Source: Porphyrobacter sp. HT-58-2
GTDB lineage: Bacteria; Pseudomonadota; Alphaproteobacteria; Sphingomonadales; Sphingomonadaceae
Reading direction: 5' to 3'
NCBI RefSeq assembly: GCF_002952215.1
Contig: NZ_CP022600.1
Location: forward strand, 2,294,001 to 2,358,000
Length of the DNA stretch: 64,000 nucleotides
Position numbers and translations under genes: made by a program. Shown here piece by piece: positions 45,401-54,230 of the stretch; within the stretch, counting starts at the first letter, position 1; every line of letters begins with the position of its first letter. Below the pieces are notes generated by a model. The model worked only from the letters and a program-made list of their open reading frames with translations. It was not told the DNA's origin and ran no database searches.

Positions 45401-46774
45401 ATGATCAAACGCGCTCTTTTGCTCGCCGCCCTTGCCGCAGCTCCGCTCACCGCCCAGACCCACCCTGCCCAACAGGTCTCCGAGGAACGCCTTAAGGGCG
45501 ATGTCGAAAAGCTCGTCAGCTTCGGCACGCGCCACACCCTGTCCTCGCAGACCGACCCCAAGCGCGGCATCGGCGCGGCGGTCGATTGGGGGCTGGCCGA
45601 GTTCAAGCGCATCGGCGCCAAGTGCGGCGATTGCCTCGAAGTCCTGCCCGTGGGCGAGGTCATCCAGCCTGACGGTCGCCGTATCCCGACGGCAACGCTG
45701 GTGCGCAACGCGGTCGCGATCCAGCGCGGCAGCGAGCGACCCAACGAAGTCGTGATCGTGCAGGGCCATATCGACAGCCGCGTGTCCGACGCGCTCGACT
45801 TCACCTCTGACGCACCCGGCGCGAATGACGATGGCTCCGGCACCGCACTGGTGATCGAGGCGGCGCGGGTGCTGAGCGGCGAAAAGTACCCATCCACCAT
45901 CATCTACGCCCTGCTTTCGGGCGAGGAGCAGGGCCTGTTCGGCGGACGCATCCTTGCCGACTGGGCCGAGCGCCAAGGCTTCACCGTCAAGGCGGTGCTC
46001 AACAACGACATTGTCGGCAATTCATGCGGCAAGGATGGCTATTGCGAGCCCAAGATCGTGCGCGTCTTCTCCGAAGGCCCGCGCGCCGACCTGACCGACC
46101 GGCTTCGGGCCGCGCAAACCCGCTTTGGCGGCGAGAACGACACGCCCTCGCGCAACCTCTCGCGCTGGGTCGCGGGATTGGCAGGGAAGCACCCTGATGA
46201 AATGCAGGTCCGCCAGATCTGGCGCACCGACCGCATGGGCCGGGGCGGGGATCAGGTGCCGTTCCTCCAGAAGGGCTATCCCGCGATCCGCTTCTCGGTC
46301 GGGGTCGAGGATTACGATCACCAGCATCAGGACCTGCGCACCGAAGACGGAGTGTTCTACGGCGACACCATCGAGGAGATGGACTTCGCCTATCTCGCCG
46401 GGGTGACGAAGCTGAACGTGCGCGCGCTCGACGCACTCGCCCGCGCGCCGATGCCGCCCAGGGTGACGGTGGACGCAGCAGTGCGGACCGACACGGAAAT
46501 CAAGTGGAACGCGGTCGCCGGGGCGGGGGTCTATTCGGTCGTTACACGCGCCACCGACGAACCGGCGTGGGGCGGTGATGTGACGCTGGTCTATCTCGAC
46601 GGGGCGGCCTCGGCCAATGATGCGGCGGCAGCGCAGGAACGGGTTCTGACCCATGTGAAGAAGCTGCGCGGCGATGACTGGATGTTCGGCGTCGCGGCCT
46701 GCGCGGGCAAGTATTGCTCCCCCGTGTCGAGCGCCGTCCCCGGCGGAGCATTCGAGCCGGTGGCGAAGGACTGA
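45401..46774 (+). CDS. Secreted M28 family aminopeptidase
   Basis: 457 residues. Signal peptide MIKRALLLAALAAAPLTAQ. M28 zinc ligands: VIVQGHIDSR, GANDDGSGTALV, LLSGEEQGLFGGR, NNDIVGNS and YDHQHQ. It cleaves N-terminal residues from peptides in the periplasm or outside. The C-terminal part (about 340-457) is a small beta-rich domain with cysteines CAGKYCSP, perhaps for substrate binding. It lies 38 bases after proS on the same strand; RBS is AGAGCGC-poor, so the start is moderately sure. Confidence 0.9.
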   Translation: MIKRALLLAALAAAPLTAQTHPAQQVSEERLKGDVEKLVSFGTRHTLSSQTDPKRGIGAAVDWGLAEFKRIGAKCGDCLEVLPVGEVIQPDGRRIPTATLVRNAVAIQRGSERPNEVVIVQGHIDSRVSDALDFTSDAPGANDDGSGTALVIEAARVLSGEKYPSTIIYALLSGEEQGLFGGRILADWAERQGFTVKAVLNNDIVGNSCGKDGYCEPKIVRVFSEGPRADLTDRLRAAQTRFGGENDTPSRNLSRWVAGLAGKHPDEMQVRQIWRTDRMGRGGDQVPFLQKGYPAIRFSVGVEDYDHQHQDLRTEDGVFYGDTIEEMDFAYLAGVTKLNVRALDALARAPMPPRVTVDAAVRTDTEIKWNAVAGAGVYSVVTRATDEPAWGGDVTLVYLDGAASANDAAAAQERVLTHVKKLRGDDWMFGVAACAGKYCSPVSSAVPGGAFEPVAKD

Positions 46775-46819
46775 CCCCGGAAAATTTCCTACGCCCCTGA
46801 TTCGTGCGATAGGGAGGCA

Positions 46820-46900
46820 ATGACCGCGCCCGAAACCCCTAAACAAGGCCCGTCTTCCCTGTCCGTCAAGCACAGGAAGTCTGGCCTAAACCCATGGTAA
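46820..46900 (+). CDS. Putative 26-residue small protein
   Basis: ATG with a strong AGGGAGG site 2-3 bases upstream opens a frame of 26 codons (MTAPETPKQGPSSLSVKHRK, then SGLNPW) ending in TAA. Basic, no hydrophobic segment. The good ribosome site is the main support; the peptide is not recognised. It lies between the M28 gene and rnr and could be a leader peptide. The spacing from SD to ATG is short. Confidence 0.35.
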   Translation: MTAPETPKQGPSSLSVKHRKSGLNPW

Positions 46901-46927
46901 TGATGCAGAAATTCGCAATCGCCTCGC

Positions 46928-46951
46928 TTGACAGGGTGTCAAGTTTGTCAA
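46928..46951. promoter_or_regulatory. Triple TGTCAA/TTGACA repeat upstream of rnr
   Basis: TTGACA (46928-46933), TGTCAA (46937-46942) and TGTCAA (46946-46951) lie 23-46 bases before the rnr ATG. The first two make an inverted repeat with a 3-base gap. The first unit also matches a -35 box. It may be a regulator site or part of the rnr promoter. Confidence 0.35.
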
Positions 46952-46973
46952 GCTGTGCCACGGCAGGTGCAGC

Positions 46974-49382
46974 ATGAAGGGCAAGCCCAAGCTCCCACAA
47001 GGCATGCCGAGCCCTCAACAGGTGCTCGACTTCATCCAGTCCTCCGACATTCCCGCCGGCAAGCGCGAGATTGCCAAGGCCTTCGGGCTGAAGGGGCAGG
47101 AGAAGATCAAACTGAAGGCCCTGCTCAAGGACATGGCTGAGGACGGCCTGATCGACGGCAAGAAGAGCGCCTTCCACCGCATGGGCGGGGTGCCAAAGGT
47201 TACGACGCTGAAGATCGTTGACGTGGATGATGGCGAGCTGATCGCCGAGCCGGACAACTGGGACCCCGAAGCGCCCGGAAAGCCGCCCCGCCTGACGATC
47301 CGCGAACCCCGACCAAAGCCCGGTGTCAAACGCCCGCCCGCTCTGAAGCGCGGCGACCGCGTGCTGGCGCGCACCGAGGAAACGCCGGATGGCTGGCGTG
47401 CGCACGTGATGAAGAAGCTGCCCTCGCGCACCGAAGGGCTGATGGGCATTGTCGCAATCGACAAGACCGGCAAGGCATGGCTCGCGCCGGTCGACAAGCG
47501 CGTGCGCCAGTCCGCGCCGATTGCCGATGTCGGTTCTGCCGAGGAAGGCCAGCTCGTGATCGCCGAGCGCGTCGGGCGCTCCGAACGGGCAGGGGTCAAG
47601 GTCGTGGAGGTGGTGGGCGATCCGCTCGCCCCGCGCTCGTTCAGCATGATCGCGATTGCCAAGCACGGCATCCCGCACATCTTCCCGGAGGAGGTGCTGG
47701 AGGAAGCCCCGCGCGCGGCCAAGCTCAAGCTCTCGGACAAGGCCCGCGAAGACCTGCGCCATCTGCCCATCCTTGCCATCGACCCGGCTGACGCGCGCGA
47801 TCACGATGACGCGATCTGGGCCGAACCCGACGGGCAGGGCGGGTTCAACGCGCTGGTCGCCATTGCTGACGTCAGCTTCTACGTCCGCCCCGGCTCCGCG
47901 CTCGACCGCGAGGCGAGGAAGCGCGGCAATTCGGTCTATTTCCCCGACCGCGTGGTGCCGATGCTGCCCGAGGTGCTCAGCGCCGACGTGTGCTCGCTGA
48001 AGGAAGGCGAGGACCGCGCGGCGATGGCCTGCCACCTGCACATCAATGCCGACGGGAAGGTCAGCTCTTTCCGCTTCACCCGTGCGCTGGTGCGGATCGC
48101 GCATAACATCGCTTACGAGGACGCGCAGGCGATCATCGACGGGGAAGCCCGTTCGCCTCGAGCGAAGTCGAGAGGCCCTGAGGAAGATGCCGCCGAAGGT
48201 GTCTCGACTGACGACAGAATGTCGGCAGCCTGCCCTGAGCCTGCCGAAGGGCTCGACACGAACGGTGATGTGGGGAAGATTCTCGCCAATCTCTGGGCCG
48301 CATGGAAGGCGCTCGCGGCTGCGCGTCACGCCCGCGATCCGCTCGAACTCGAACTGCCCGAACGCCGCGTGGTGCTGGACGCCGAGGGCCGCATCGCCGA
48401 GATCGCCATTCGCGAGCGGCTCGATGCGCACCGGGTGGTCGAGGATTTCATGATCGCCGCCAATGTTGCCGCGGCCAAGGCGCTGGAAGCCAAGACCGCG
48501 CCGGTCGTCTACCGCATCCACGAACCGCCGAGCCGCGAGAAACTGATCGCGCTGCGCGATTACCTCGCCACGATGGGCAAGAAGCTCGCATTAGGCCAGG
48601 TGGTAACGCCGGGCCTCTTCAACCGTATGCTCAAGGACATTTCGGACGAGGCGGAAAAGGCGCTGGTGATGGAAGCCGTGCTGCGCAGCCAGACGCAGGC
48701 CTATTATGGCCCCGCCAATGCCGGGCATTTCGGCCTGTCGCTGGGCAGCTATGCGCACTTCACCTCGCCGATCCGCCGCTATTCCGATCTGTTGGTGCAC
48801 CGCGCGCTGGTGGATGCCTACAAGCTGGAGCAGCCCGCCCCGCCAGGATCGATCCCGCCCACCAGCGGCCTGTCGGATCGCGACCGCGCCAGCTTGCAGC
48901 AGGTCAGCGACGCGATCAGCCAGACCGAGCGGCGCGCGATGGAAGCAGAACGTGATACGATTGATCGCTATGTCGCGGCCTGGCTCTCGGGCCGCGTGGG
49001 CGAGGTGTTCGACACGCGCATCACCGGGGTGCAGGCCTTCGGCTTCTTTGCCACCATCGTCGGCCTTGGCGGGGACGGGCTGGTGCCGATCTCGACGCTG
49101 GGGGGCGAATATTTCCGCCATGACGAGGCGGCGCAGGCACTGGTCGGTTCGGACAGCGGGACGACCTATGCCAGCGGTGACCGGCTTAAGCTTAAGCTCG
49201 CCGAGGCCAACCCGCTCACCGGTGCTTTGAAGTTCGTGCTGCCCGATGCCGACGCGCGCGCCATCGAGCCACGCGGCAATCGCCCCGATGATCGCCAGCG
49301 CGGGCCGAAAAAAGCGGGCAAGTTCATGGTCGGCAAGCGCGGGCGGCCGGGCAATATCCGCCATCAGGGACGCAGGAAATAG
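46974..49382 (+). CDS. rnr: Ribonuclease R
   Basis: 802 residues, 3'-5' exoribonuclease that degrades structured RNA. Helix-turn-helix-like start (QGMPSPQQVLDFIQSSDIPA), cold-shock domains, the RNB catalytic domain with IDPADARDHDDAIWAEPDGQ (metal aspartates), GHFGLSLGSYAHFTSPIRRYSDLLVHRAL, then S1 domain (GRVGEVFDTRITGVQAFGFF) and a basic tail (KKAGKFMVGKRGRPGN). Between IDGEA and NGDVGKILANLWA the RNB domain carries about 39 extra residues encoded by a REP-type repeat (listed separately) that keeps the frame. It probably loops out without harm. Confidence 0.95.
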   Translation: MKGKPKLPQGMPSPQQVLDFIQSSDIPAGKREIAKAFGLKGQEKIKLKALLKDMAEDGLIDGKKSAFHRMGGVPKVTTLKIVDVDDGELIAEPDNWDPEAPGKPPRLTIREPRPKPGVKRPPALKRGDRVLARTEETPDGWRAHVMKKLPSRTEGLMGIVAIDKTGKAWLAPVDKRVRQSAPIADVGSAEEGQLVIAERVGRSERAGVKVVEVVGDPLAPRSFSMIAIAKHGIPHIFPEEVLEEAPRAAKLKLSDKAREDLRHLPILAIDPADARDHDDAIWAEPDGQGGFNALVAIADVSFYVRPGSALDREARKRGNSVYFPDRVVPMLPEVLSADVCSLKEGEDRAAMACHLHINADGKVSSFRFTRALVRIAHNIAYEDAQAIIDGEARSPRAKSRGPEEDAAEGVSTDDRMSAACPEPAEGLDTNGDVGKILANLWAAWKALAAARHARDPLELELPERRVVLDAEGRIAEIAIRERLDAHRVVEDFMIAANVAAAKALEAKTAPVVYRIHEPPSREKLIALRDYLATMGKKLALGQVVTPGLFNRMLKDISDEAEKALVMEAVLRSQTQAYYGPANAGHFGLSLGSYAHFTSPIRRYSDLLVHRALVDAYKLEQPAPPGSIPPTSGLSDRDRASLQQVSDAISQTERRAMEAERDTIDRYVAAWLSGRVGEVFDTRITGVQAFGFFATIVGLGGDGLVPISTLGGEYFRHDEAAQALVGSDSGTTYASGDRLKLKLAEANPLTGALKFVLPDADARAIEPRGNRPDDRQRGPKKAGKFMVGKRGRPGNIRHQGRRK
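48149..48265. repeat. REP-type palindromic element inserted in frame in rnr
   Basis: 117 bases (39 codons). Its ends are inverted repeats: CCGTTCGCCTCGAG (48149-48162) and the complement of CTCGACACGAACGG (48252-48265), 12 of 14 matching. Inside are two hairpins: GCCTC..GAGGC (48155-48176) and GCCCTGAGCCTGCCGAAGGGC (48232-48252). The latter is the widespread sphingomonad REP sequence. It is translated as part of RNase R. Confidence 0.75.
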
Positions 49383-49389
49383 CGCCCGG

Positions 49390-49836
49390 TCAGTGCGCGC
49401 TGGCGGCCTCGTCGTAGTTGGCAGGCACAATGTAGAGGGGGCAGGGCAGGCTTCCGGCAGCGGCGGAGAAATGTGTCACAAGCGGGCCGGGCGCAGAACC
49501 CTTGGCGGCGCCCAGCACAAGCGCTGCAACCTCGGGATGATCGGCGAGGAACTCGCTGACGATTTTCTGGCCCTGACCGATCTTGACCGAAATCGTCGGC
49601 ATGATGCCGCTTTCGGCCAGCAGATTGCCGGCCACCCCATGCGCCAGCATCTCGGCCCGGTCGCGCGCTTCGGCCTCGATGGTAGCCTGCACCGCCCCGA
49701 AGGCGCTGAAGTTCTGCTGCGGGACCAGCGCCAAAAGATGGACGGCACCGCCCACCGCAGCTGCCCGGCGGGCCGCATAGCGCAAGGCAGCCGTCGCCTC
49801 CTCGCTCTCGTCGATGATGACCAGAAATGTGCGCAT
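49390..49836 (-). CDS. Universal stress protein (UspA family)
   Basis: 148 residues. Begins MRTFLVIIDESEEATAALRY; contains EAEARDRAEMLAHGVAGNLL and VAALVLGAAKGSAPGPLVTH, followed by LPCPLYIVPA, the pattern of single-domain UspA proteins. The ATP-binding GxxGxxGS-type loop is present in altered form (GAAKGSAPGPLVTHF), so nucleotide binding is uncertain. Convergent with rnr (8 bases between ends), divergent from the E2 gene over 138 bases. Confidence 0.88.
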   Translation of the reverse strand: MRTFLVIIDESEEATAALRYAARRAAAVGGAVHLLALVPQQNFSAFGAVQATIEAEARDRAEMLAHGVAGNLLAESGIMPTISVKIGQGQKIVSEFLADHPEVAALVLGAAKGSAPGPLVTHFSAAAGSLPCPLYIVPANYDEAASAH

Positions 49837-49974
49837 AAGTGTCGGCCCCGTTGAGAGCGAGGGTATCAATGCATTCGTATGGATTGGCAAGTCCCTGCGC
49901 TCTGGCCTCTTGCCCGACGCTAGGGAATTGGCCAGAGACGGGCCAAGGATCGAACTTGGGAGTTACAACGGATC

Positions 49975-51369
49975 ATGGCCATCGACATCAAGATGCCGGC
50001 ACTGTCGCCCACCATGGAAGAGGGCTCGCTGGCGCGCTGGCTGGTCAAGGTCGGCGACACGGTTTCCTCGGGCGACGTGATGGCCGAGATCGAGACCGAC
50101 AAGGCGACGATGGAGTTCGAGGCGGTTGATGAAGGCGTGATCGCGGAAATCCTGATCGAAGAAGGCTCCGAGGGCGTAAAGGTCGGCGCGGTGATCGCGC
50201 GGCTTGCGGTGGAGGGCGAGGAAGCGGCTCCTGCGCCAGCACCTGCCGCCGAAGCAGCTGCGGTGGAAGGCCCCGCCGCCACGCCGACCGCGCGCAAGCT
50301 TGCCGAAGTTAACGGCATCGACCTTTCAAGCCTCACCGGCACCGGCCCCAAGGGCAAGATCACCAAGGAAGATGTCGAGGGCGCAATTGCGAAGAGCGGC
50401 GGCGCGCCGGTCGCTGCGCCTGCGACGCCCGCACCGGCTCCCGCAGCTGCTCCCGCCGCATCGGGCGAGCGCATCATCGCCTCGCCGCTGGCCAAGCGGA
50501 TCGCGGCTGACAGGGGGATCGACCTGGCGCTGGTGAAAGGCACCGGCCCCAATGGGCGGATCGTCAAGGACGACGTGGAGAATTTCACCCCCGCAGCCGC
50601 CGCGTCCCAAGCTCCCGCGGCGACACCTGCCGCCCCGCCAGCACCGGTCGCAGTGCCAACCCTCGGCGGCGATCTCGATGCACCTTACGAAGTCCAGAAG
50701 CTCAACAATGTCCGCAAGGTCATCGCCCGCCGGTTGACCGAGGCCAAGCAGACCATCCCGCACATCTACCTCACGGTCGATATCCGCCTCGATGCCCTGC
50801 TCAAGCTGCGCGGCGAATTGAACAAGTCGCTTGAGGCGGACGGCGTGAAGCTGTCGGTCAATGATCTGCTGATCAAGGCGCTCGCCCGCGCGCTCCAGCG
50901 CGTGCCCAAGTGCAATGTCAGCTTCCAGGGTGACACGCTGCTGCAATTCACCCGGCAGGATATCTCGGTCGCGGTGGCCGCGCCCTCGGGCCTCATCACC
51001 CCGATAATCCGCGATGCCGGGCGCAAGGGCCTCGCGGAAATCAGCACCGAGATGAAGGCGCTCGCGAACAAGGCCAAGGACGGCAAGCTGCAACCGCACG
51101 AATTCCAGGGCGGCACGGCGAGCCTTTCGAACCTCGGCATGTTCGGCACCAAGCAGTTCGACGCGGTGATCAACCCGCCGCAGGCGATGATCCTCGCCGT
51201 GGGCGCGGGCGAGCAGCGCCCGTGGGTCGAGGACGGCCAGATCGTCCCCGCCACCGTCATGAGCGCCACCGGCAGCTTCGATCACCGCGCGATCGATGGC
51301 GCTGACGGGGCGCAGCTGATGGAGGCGCTGAAGAACCTCGTGGAGAACCCGATGGGGCTGGTGGTCTAG
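49975..51369 (+). CDS. pdhC: Pyruvate dehydrogenase E2 (dihydrolipoamide acetyltransferase) with two subunit-binding domains
   Basis: 464 residues. One lipoyl domain (lysine in [12 protein letters not shown], residue 43). Then two peripheral subunit-binding domains: [20 protein letters not shown] at about 103-139 and [22 protein letters not shown] at about 168-204, both with the GTGPxGRI/KIxKxDVE signature, joined by Ala/Pro linkers. The acetyltransferase domain follows with the [15 protein letters not shown] active site. Most E2 proteins of this type have one such domain. It makes acetyl-CoA from pyruvate with E1 and E3. E3 (lpdA) is two genes downstream. Confidence 0.95.
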   Translation: MAIDIKMPALSPTMEEGSLARWLVKVGDTVSSGDVMAEIETDKATMEFEAVDEGVIAEILIEEGSEGVKVGAVIARLAVEGEEAAPAPAPAAEAAAVEGPAATPTARKLAEVNGIDLSSLTGTGPKGKITKEDVEGAIAKSGGAPVAAPATPAPAPAAAPAASGERIIASPLAKRIAADRGIDLALVKGTGPNGRIVKDDVENFTPAAAASQAPAATPAAPPAPVAVPTLGGDLDAPYEVQKLNNVRKVIARRLTEAKQTIPHIYLTVDIRLDALLKLRGELNKSLEADGVKLSVNDLLIKALARALQRVPKCNVSFQGDTLLQFTRQDISVAVAAPSGLITPIIRDAGRKGLAEISTEMKALANKAKDGKLQPHEFQGGTASLSNLGMFGTKQFDAVINPPQAMILAVGAGEQRPWVEDGQIVPATVMSATGSFDHRAIDGADGAQLMEALKNLVENPMGLVV

Positions 51370-51373
51370 CCCC

Positions 51374-51772
51374 ATGCCCGCGGGCGAACTGACAATTCGG
51401 GCGACCGCCATGCCCGCCGACACCAACCCCTATGGCGGAGTGTTCGGCGGGTGGTTGATGGCGCAGATGGCGCTGGGCGCGGGCTCCCTTGCGAGCCGCG
51501 CGGGGCAGGGCAAGGCGGTGGTCGTCTCCGCCACCGACTTCGCCTTTCCGGGCGCGATGGCGGTGGGGGATGAACTCAGCGCCTATTGCGACGTCCTCGC
51601 CACCGGCACCACCTCATTGACCATCGGCGCAGAAGCCATCGCACGCGAGCGCAATGGCGAGGCCACGCAAACCGTGGCGCGCGGCACCTTCAAATTCGTT
51701 CTGATCGGCGAGTATGGCCGCCCGCGCCCACTCGCCAGCAGTTCCACACTTCTCCTCCCCAAGGATGACTGA
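51374..51772 (+). CDS. Hotdog-fold acyl-CoA thioesterase
   Basis: 132 residues. N-terminal MPADTNPYGGVFGGWLMAQM with the (N/H)PxGxxFGGxLM pattern of YciA/BFIT-type thioesterases, then VVVSATDFAFPGAMAVGDEL and the hotdog helix. It would cleave acyl-CoA to free acid and CoA. Here the usual HHDTNxxG of YciA is TNPYGG. It is placed between E2 and E3 genes with 4 and 2 bases of spacing, so it is co-translated with the complex. Its link to the dehydrogenase is inference from position. Confidence 0.85.
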   Translation: MPAGELTIRATAMPADTNPYGGVFGGWLMAQMALGAGSLASRAGQGKAVVVSATDFAFPGAMAVGDELSAYCDVLATGTTSLTIGAEAIARERNGEATQTVARGTFKFVLIGEYGRPRPLASSSTLLLPKDD

Positions 51773-51774
51773 CA

Positions 51775-53187
51775 ATGGCTACTGAATATGACGTGATCGT
51801 GCTTGGCTCCGGCCCCGGCGGATATGTCGCGGCAATCCGCTGCGCGCAGCTGGGCCTCAAGACCGCGATTGTGGAACGCGAGAACCTCGGCGGCATCTGC
51901 CTCAACTGGGGATGCATTCCGACCAAGGCGATGCTGCGCTCGGCGGAGATCTTCCACTACATGCAGCACGCGGGCGATTACGGCTTGAAGGTCGCAGGCC
52001 AGATCGAGGCGGACCTCGGCGCTATCGTCAAACGCAGCCGCGGGGTGGCCAAGCAGCTCAATCAGGGCATCGGCCACCTGATGAAGAAGAACAAGATCAC
52101 CGTCCACATGGGCGAGGGGCGTCTGACCGGCGCGAACAGCCTCACCGTAAAGGGCGACAAGGGCGAGGAAGCCCTCACCGCCAAGCACATCATCGTCGCC
52201 ACCGGCGCGCGCGCCCGCGACCTGCCGTTTGCGCCCGCCGACGGCAAGCGCGTGTGGACCTATCGCCACGCCATGACCCCCGCCGAACTGCCCACCAAGC
52301 TGCTGGTGATCGGATCGGGCGCGATCGGGATCGAATTCGCCAGCTTCTACAACGATCTCGGCACCGAGGTGACAGTGGTCGAAATGCTCGACCGGATCGT
52401 GCCGGTGGAGGATGCGGATGTTTCGAGCTTCCTCGAAAAGAGCCTCAAGAAGCAGGGCATCACGATCATGACCGGCGCGGGCGTCGAGGCGATCAAGGTT
52501 ACAGGCAGCGGCATCACCGCAACCATCAAGGACAAGGCAGGCAAGTCGACGACCAGCGACTTCAGCCATGTGATCGTCGCCATCGGCATCGTCCCCAATA
52601 CCGAGAATATCGGACTTGAGGGCCTTGCCGAGATGGACCGCGGGTTCATCCAGATCGATCCCTATGGCCGCACCAAGTCGAAGGGCCTGTGGGCGATCGG
52701 CGACTGCACGCCGGGGCCGTGGCTGGCGCACAAGGCAAGTCACGAGGGCGTCACCTGCGCCGAGGCCATAGCCAAGGAAATGGGCAACACCGAAGTCCAC
52801 CCGCACCCGCTCAACCGCAACAACATTCCGGGCTGCACCTATTGCCACCCGCAGGTCGCCAGCGTCGGCCTCACCGAGGCCAAAGCCAAGGAAGCAGGCT
52901 ACGAAGTGCGCGTCGGCAATTTTCCCTTCATCGGCAACGGCAAGGCGATTGCGCTGGGCGAGGCCGAAGGCTTCATCAAGACCGTGTTCGACGCGAAGAC
53001 CGGCGAGTTGCTCGGCGCGCACATGGTCGGCGCGGAAGTCACGGAGCTCATTCAGGGCTACACCGTCGGCAAGACGCTCGAGACCACCGAGGCGGAGCTG
53101 ATGCAGACCGTCTTCCCGCACCCGACGCTGTCGGAGATGATGCATGAAAGCGTCCTCGACGCCTATGGCCGGGCGCTGCATTTCTGA
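51775..53187 (+). CDS. lpdA: Dihydrolipoyl dehydrogenase (E3)
   Basis: 470 residues. FAD-binding VIVLGSGPGGYVAAIRCAQL, redox-active disulfide GGICLNWGCIPTKAML, NAD-binding LLVIGSGAIGIEFASFYNDL, and the C-terminal dimer interface with GCTYCHPQVASVGLTEAKAK and HPHPTLSEMMHE (catalytic His). It reoxidises the lipoyl groups on E2. Ordered start (ATG after the thioesterase stop). The gene overlaps the next methyltransferase start by TGATG. Confidence 0.97.
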   Translation: MATEYDVIVLGSGPGGYVAAIRCAQLGLKTAIVERENLGGICLNWGCIPTKAMLRSAEIFHYMQHAGDYGLKVAGQIEADLGAIVKRSRGVAKQLNQGIGHLMKKNKITVHMGEGRLTGANSLTVKGDKGEEALTAKHIIVATGARARDLPFAPADGKRVWTYRHAMTPAELPTKLLVIGSGAIGIEFASFYNDLGTEVTVVEMLDRIVPVEDADVSSFLEKSLKKQGITIMTGAGVEAIKVTGSGITATIKDKAGKSTTSDFSHVIVAIGIVPNTENIGLEGLAEMDRGFIQIDPYGRTKSKGLWAIGDCTPGPWLAHKASHEGVTCAEAIAKEMGNTEVHPHPLNRNNIPGCTYCHPQVASVGLTEAKAKEAGYEVRVGNFPFIGNGKAIALGEAEGFIKTVFDAKTGELLGAHMVGAEVTELIQGYTVGKTLETTEAELMQTVFPHPTLSEMMHESVLDAYGRALHF

Positions 53188-54041
53188 TGGGCGAGAACGC
53201 ACCCGAAGCCCTGAAGGGCGAGGATTGGGCCGGCGAGATGGGCGCGCGCTGGCTCGCCAGCCTCGACCGGTTCGAGGGCATGATCGCGCCCATCGGTACG
53301 GCGCTGCTGGCACAGGCGGATTATCAGCCGGGCGAGCGCGTGCTCGATCTGGGCTGCGGGGGCGGGGCGACAACCCTTGCTATCGCTGAGGCTGCAGGGG
53401 CAACCGGTGCGGCCCTCGGCCTCGATGTCGCACCGATGCTGATCGCCAGGGCCGAGGAACGCGCCGCCGCCTCAGGTAGCCCGGCGCGCTTCGTCTGTGC
53501 CGATGCCGCCACCGCGACGCTCGATGAACCGCCCTTTGACCGCCTGTTTTCGCGCTTTGGCTCGATGTTCTTCCCCGATCCCGTCGCGGCTTTTGCGAAT
53601 CTCAAGACGATGCTCACCCCCAGCGCCCGGATCGATCTTGCGGTCTGGGCGCACCCGCGCGACAATGCGTGGATGATGGAGGTGATGAGTGTGGTGCGTG
53701 CTCATGTCGAAGTGCCTCCAGCCGTGCCGCGTGCACCGGGACCCTTCGCCTTCGAGGATCTCGGCTACCTTGAGGACATTCTGACCAAAGCTGGCTTTTC
53801 CGGCATGGAAGCGGCTGGCTATACCGGCGAGCAAGCCGTCGGTGGCCCCGGTGCGACGCCTGCCGAGGCGACTGACTTCGTCCTCGCCTCGATGGCCGCA
53901 GGCCGCATCCTCTTGCAGCAGGGTGAAGATGTGTTGGCCACCGCGCGCGCCGATCTCGGCAAGGTATTCACCCGCCACTACCGCGAGGGTGAAGGGGTGA
54001 TGCTGAGTTGCAAGGCATGGTTGGTAAAAGCTGTTGCTTGA
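53187..54041 (+). CDS. Class I SAM-dependent methyltransferase
   Basis: 284 residues. Motif I is VLDLGCGGGATTLAIAE; then GLDVAPMLIARAEERA (motif II) and FDRLFSRFGSMFFPDP with the GSMFFPD post-motif of UbiE/COQ5-like methyltransferases. The start overlaps lpdA by TGATG. Substrate not determinable; the type resembles small-molecule or ubiquinone-pathway methyltransferases. tRNA-Ser follows on the other strand. Confidence 0.83.
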   Translation: MGENAPEALKGEDWAGEMGARWLASLDRFEGMIAPIGTALLAQADYQPGERVLDLGCGGGATTLAIAEAAGATGAALGLDVAPMLIARAEERAAASGSPARFVCADAATATLDEPPFDRLFSRFGSMFFPDPVAAFANLKTMLTPSARIDLAVWAHPRDNAWMMEVMSVVRAHVEVPPAVPRAPGPFAFEDLGYLEDILTKAGFSGMEAAGYTGEQAVGGPGATPAEATDFVLASMAAGRILLQQGEDVLATARADLGKVFTRHYREGEGVMLSCKAWLVKAVA

Positions 54042-54053
54042 GCACGACAGACT

Positions 54054-54143
54054 TGGCGGACAGGGTGGGATTCGAACCCACGGTAGGCTTGCACCTACGG
54101 CGGTTTTCAAGACCGCTGCCTTAAACCACTCGGCCACCTGTCC
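54054..54143 (-). tRNA. tRNA-Ser (UGA)
   Basis: 90 bases including an encoded CCA. Acceptor stem GGACAGG / CCTGTCC with G discriminator; anticodon stem GCGGT / ACCGC around CTTGAAA, anticodon TGA (plus-strand positions 54107-54109); long variable arm as in class II tRNAs (TAGGTGCAAGCCTA); T arm GTGGGTTCGAATCCCAC. All arms pair. It reads UCA/UCG-type serine codons. Confidence 0.95.
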
Positions 54144-54230
54144 GTGAATCGCCCCTAGCCAGTGTTGGCGCCGAAGTCATCCCCAGTTCGGTTGTTGGGA
54201 ATTCAGGCAATGTGTGACATCCCTTGTCGC

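Noticed and set aside
43798..45903. A 701-codon open frame antisense to proS and the M28 gene
   Set aside because: Same reason: shadow of two real genes, low complexity, no domain.
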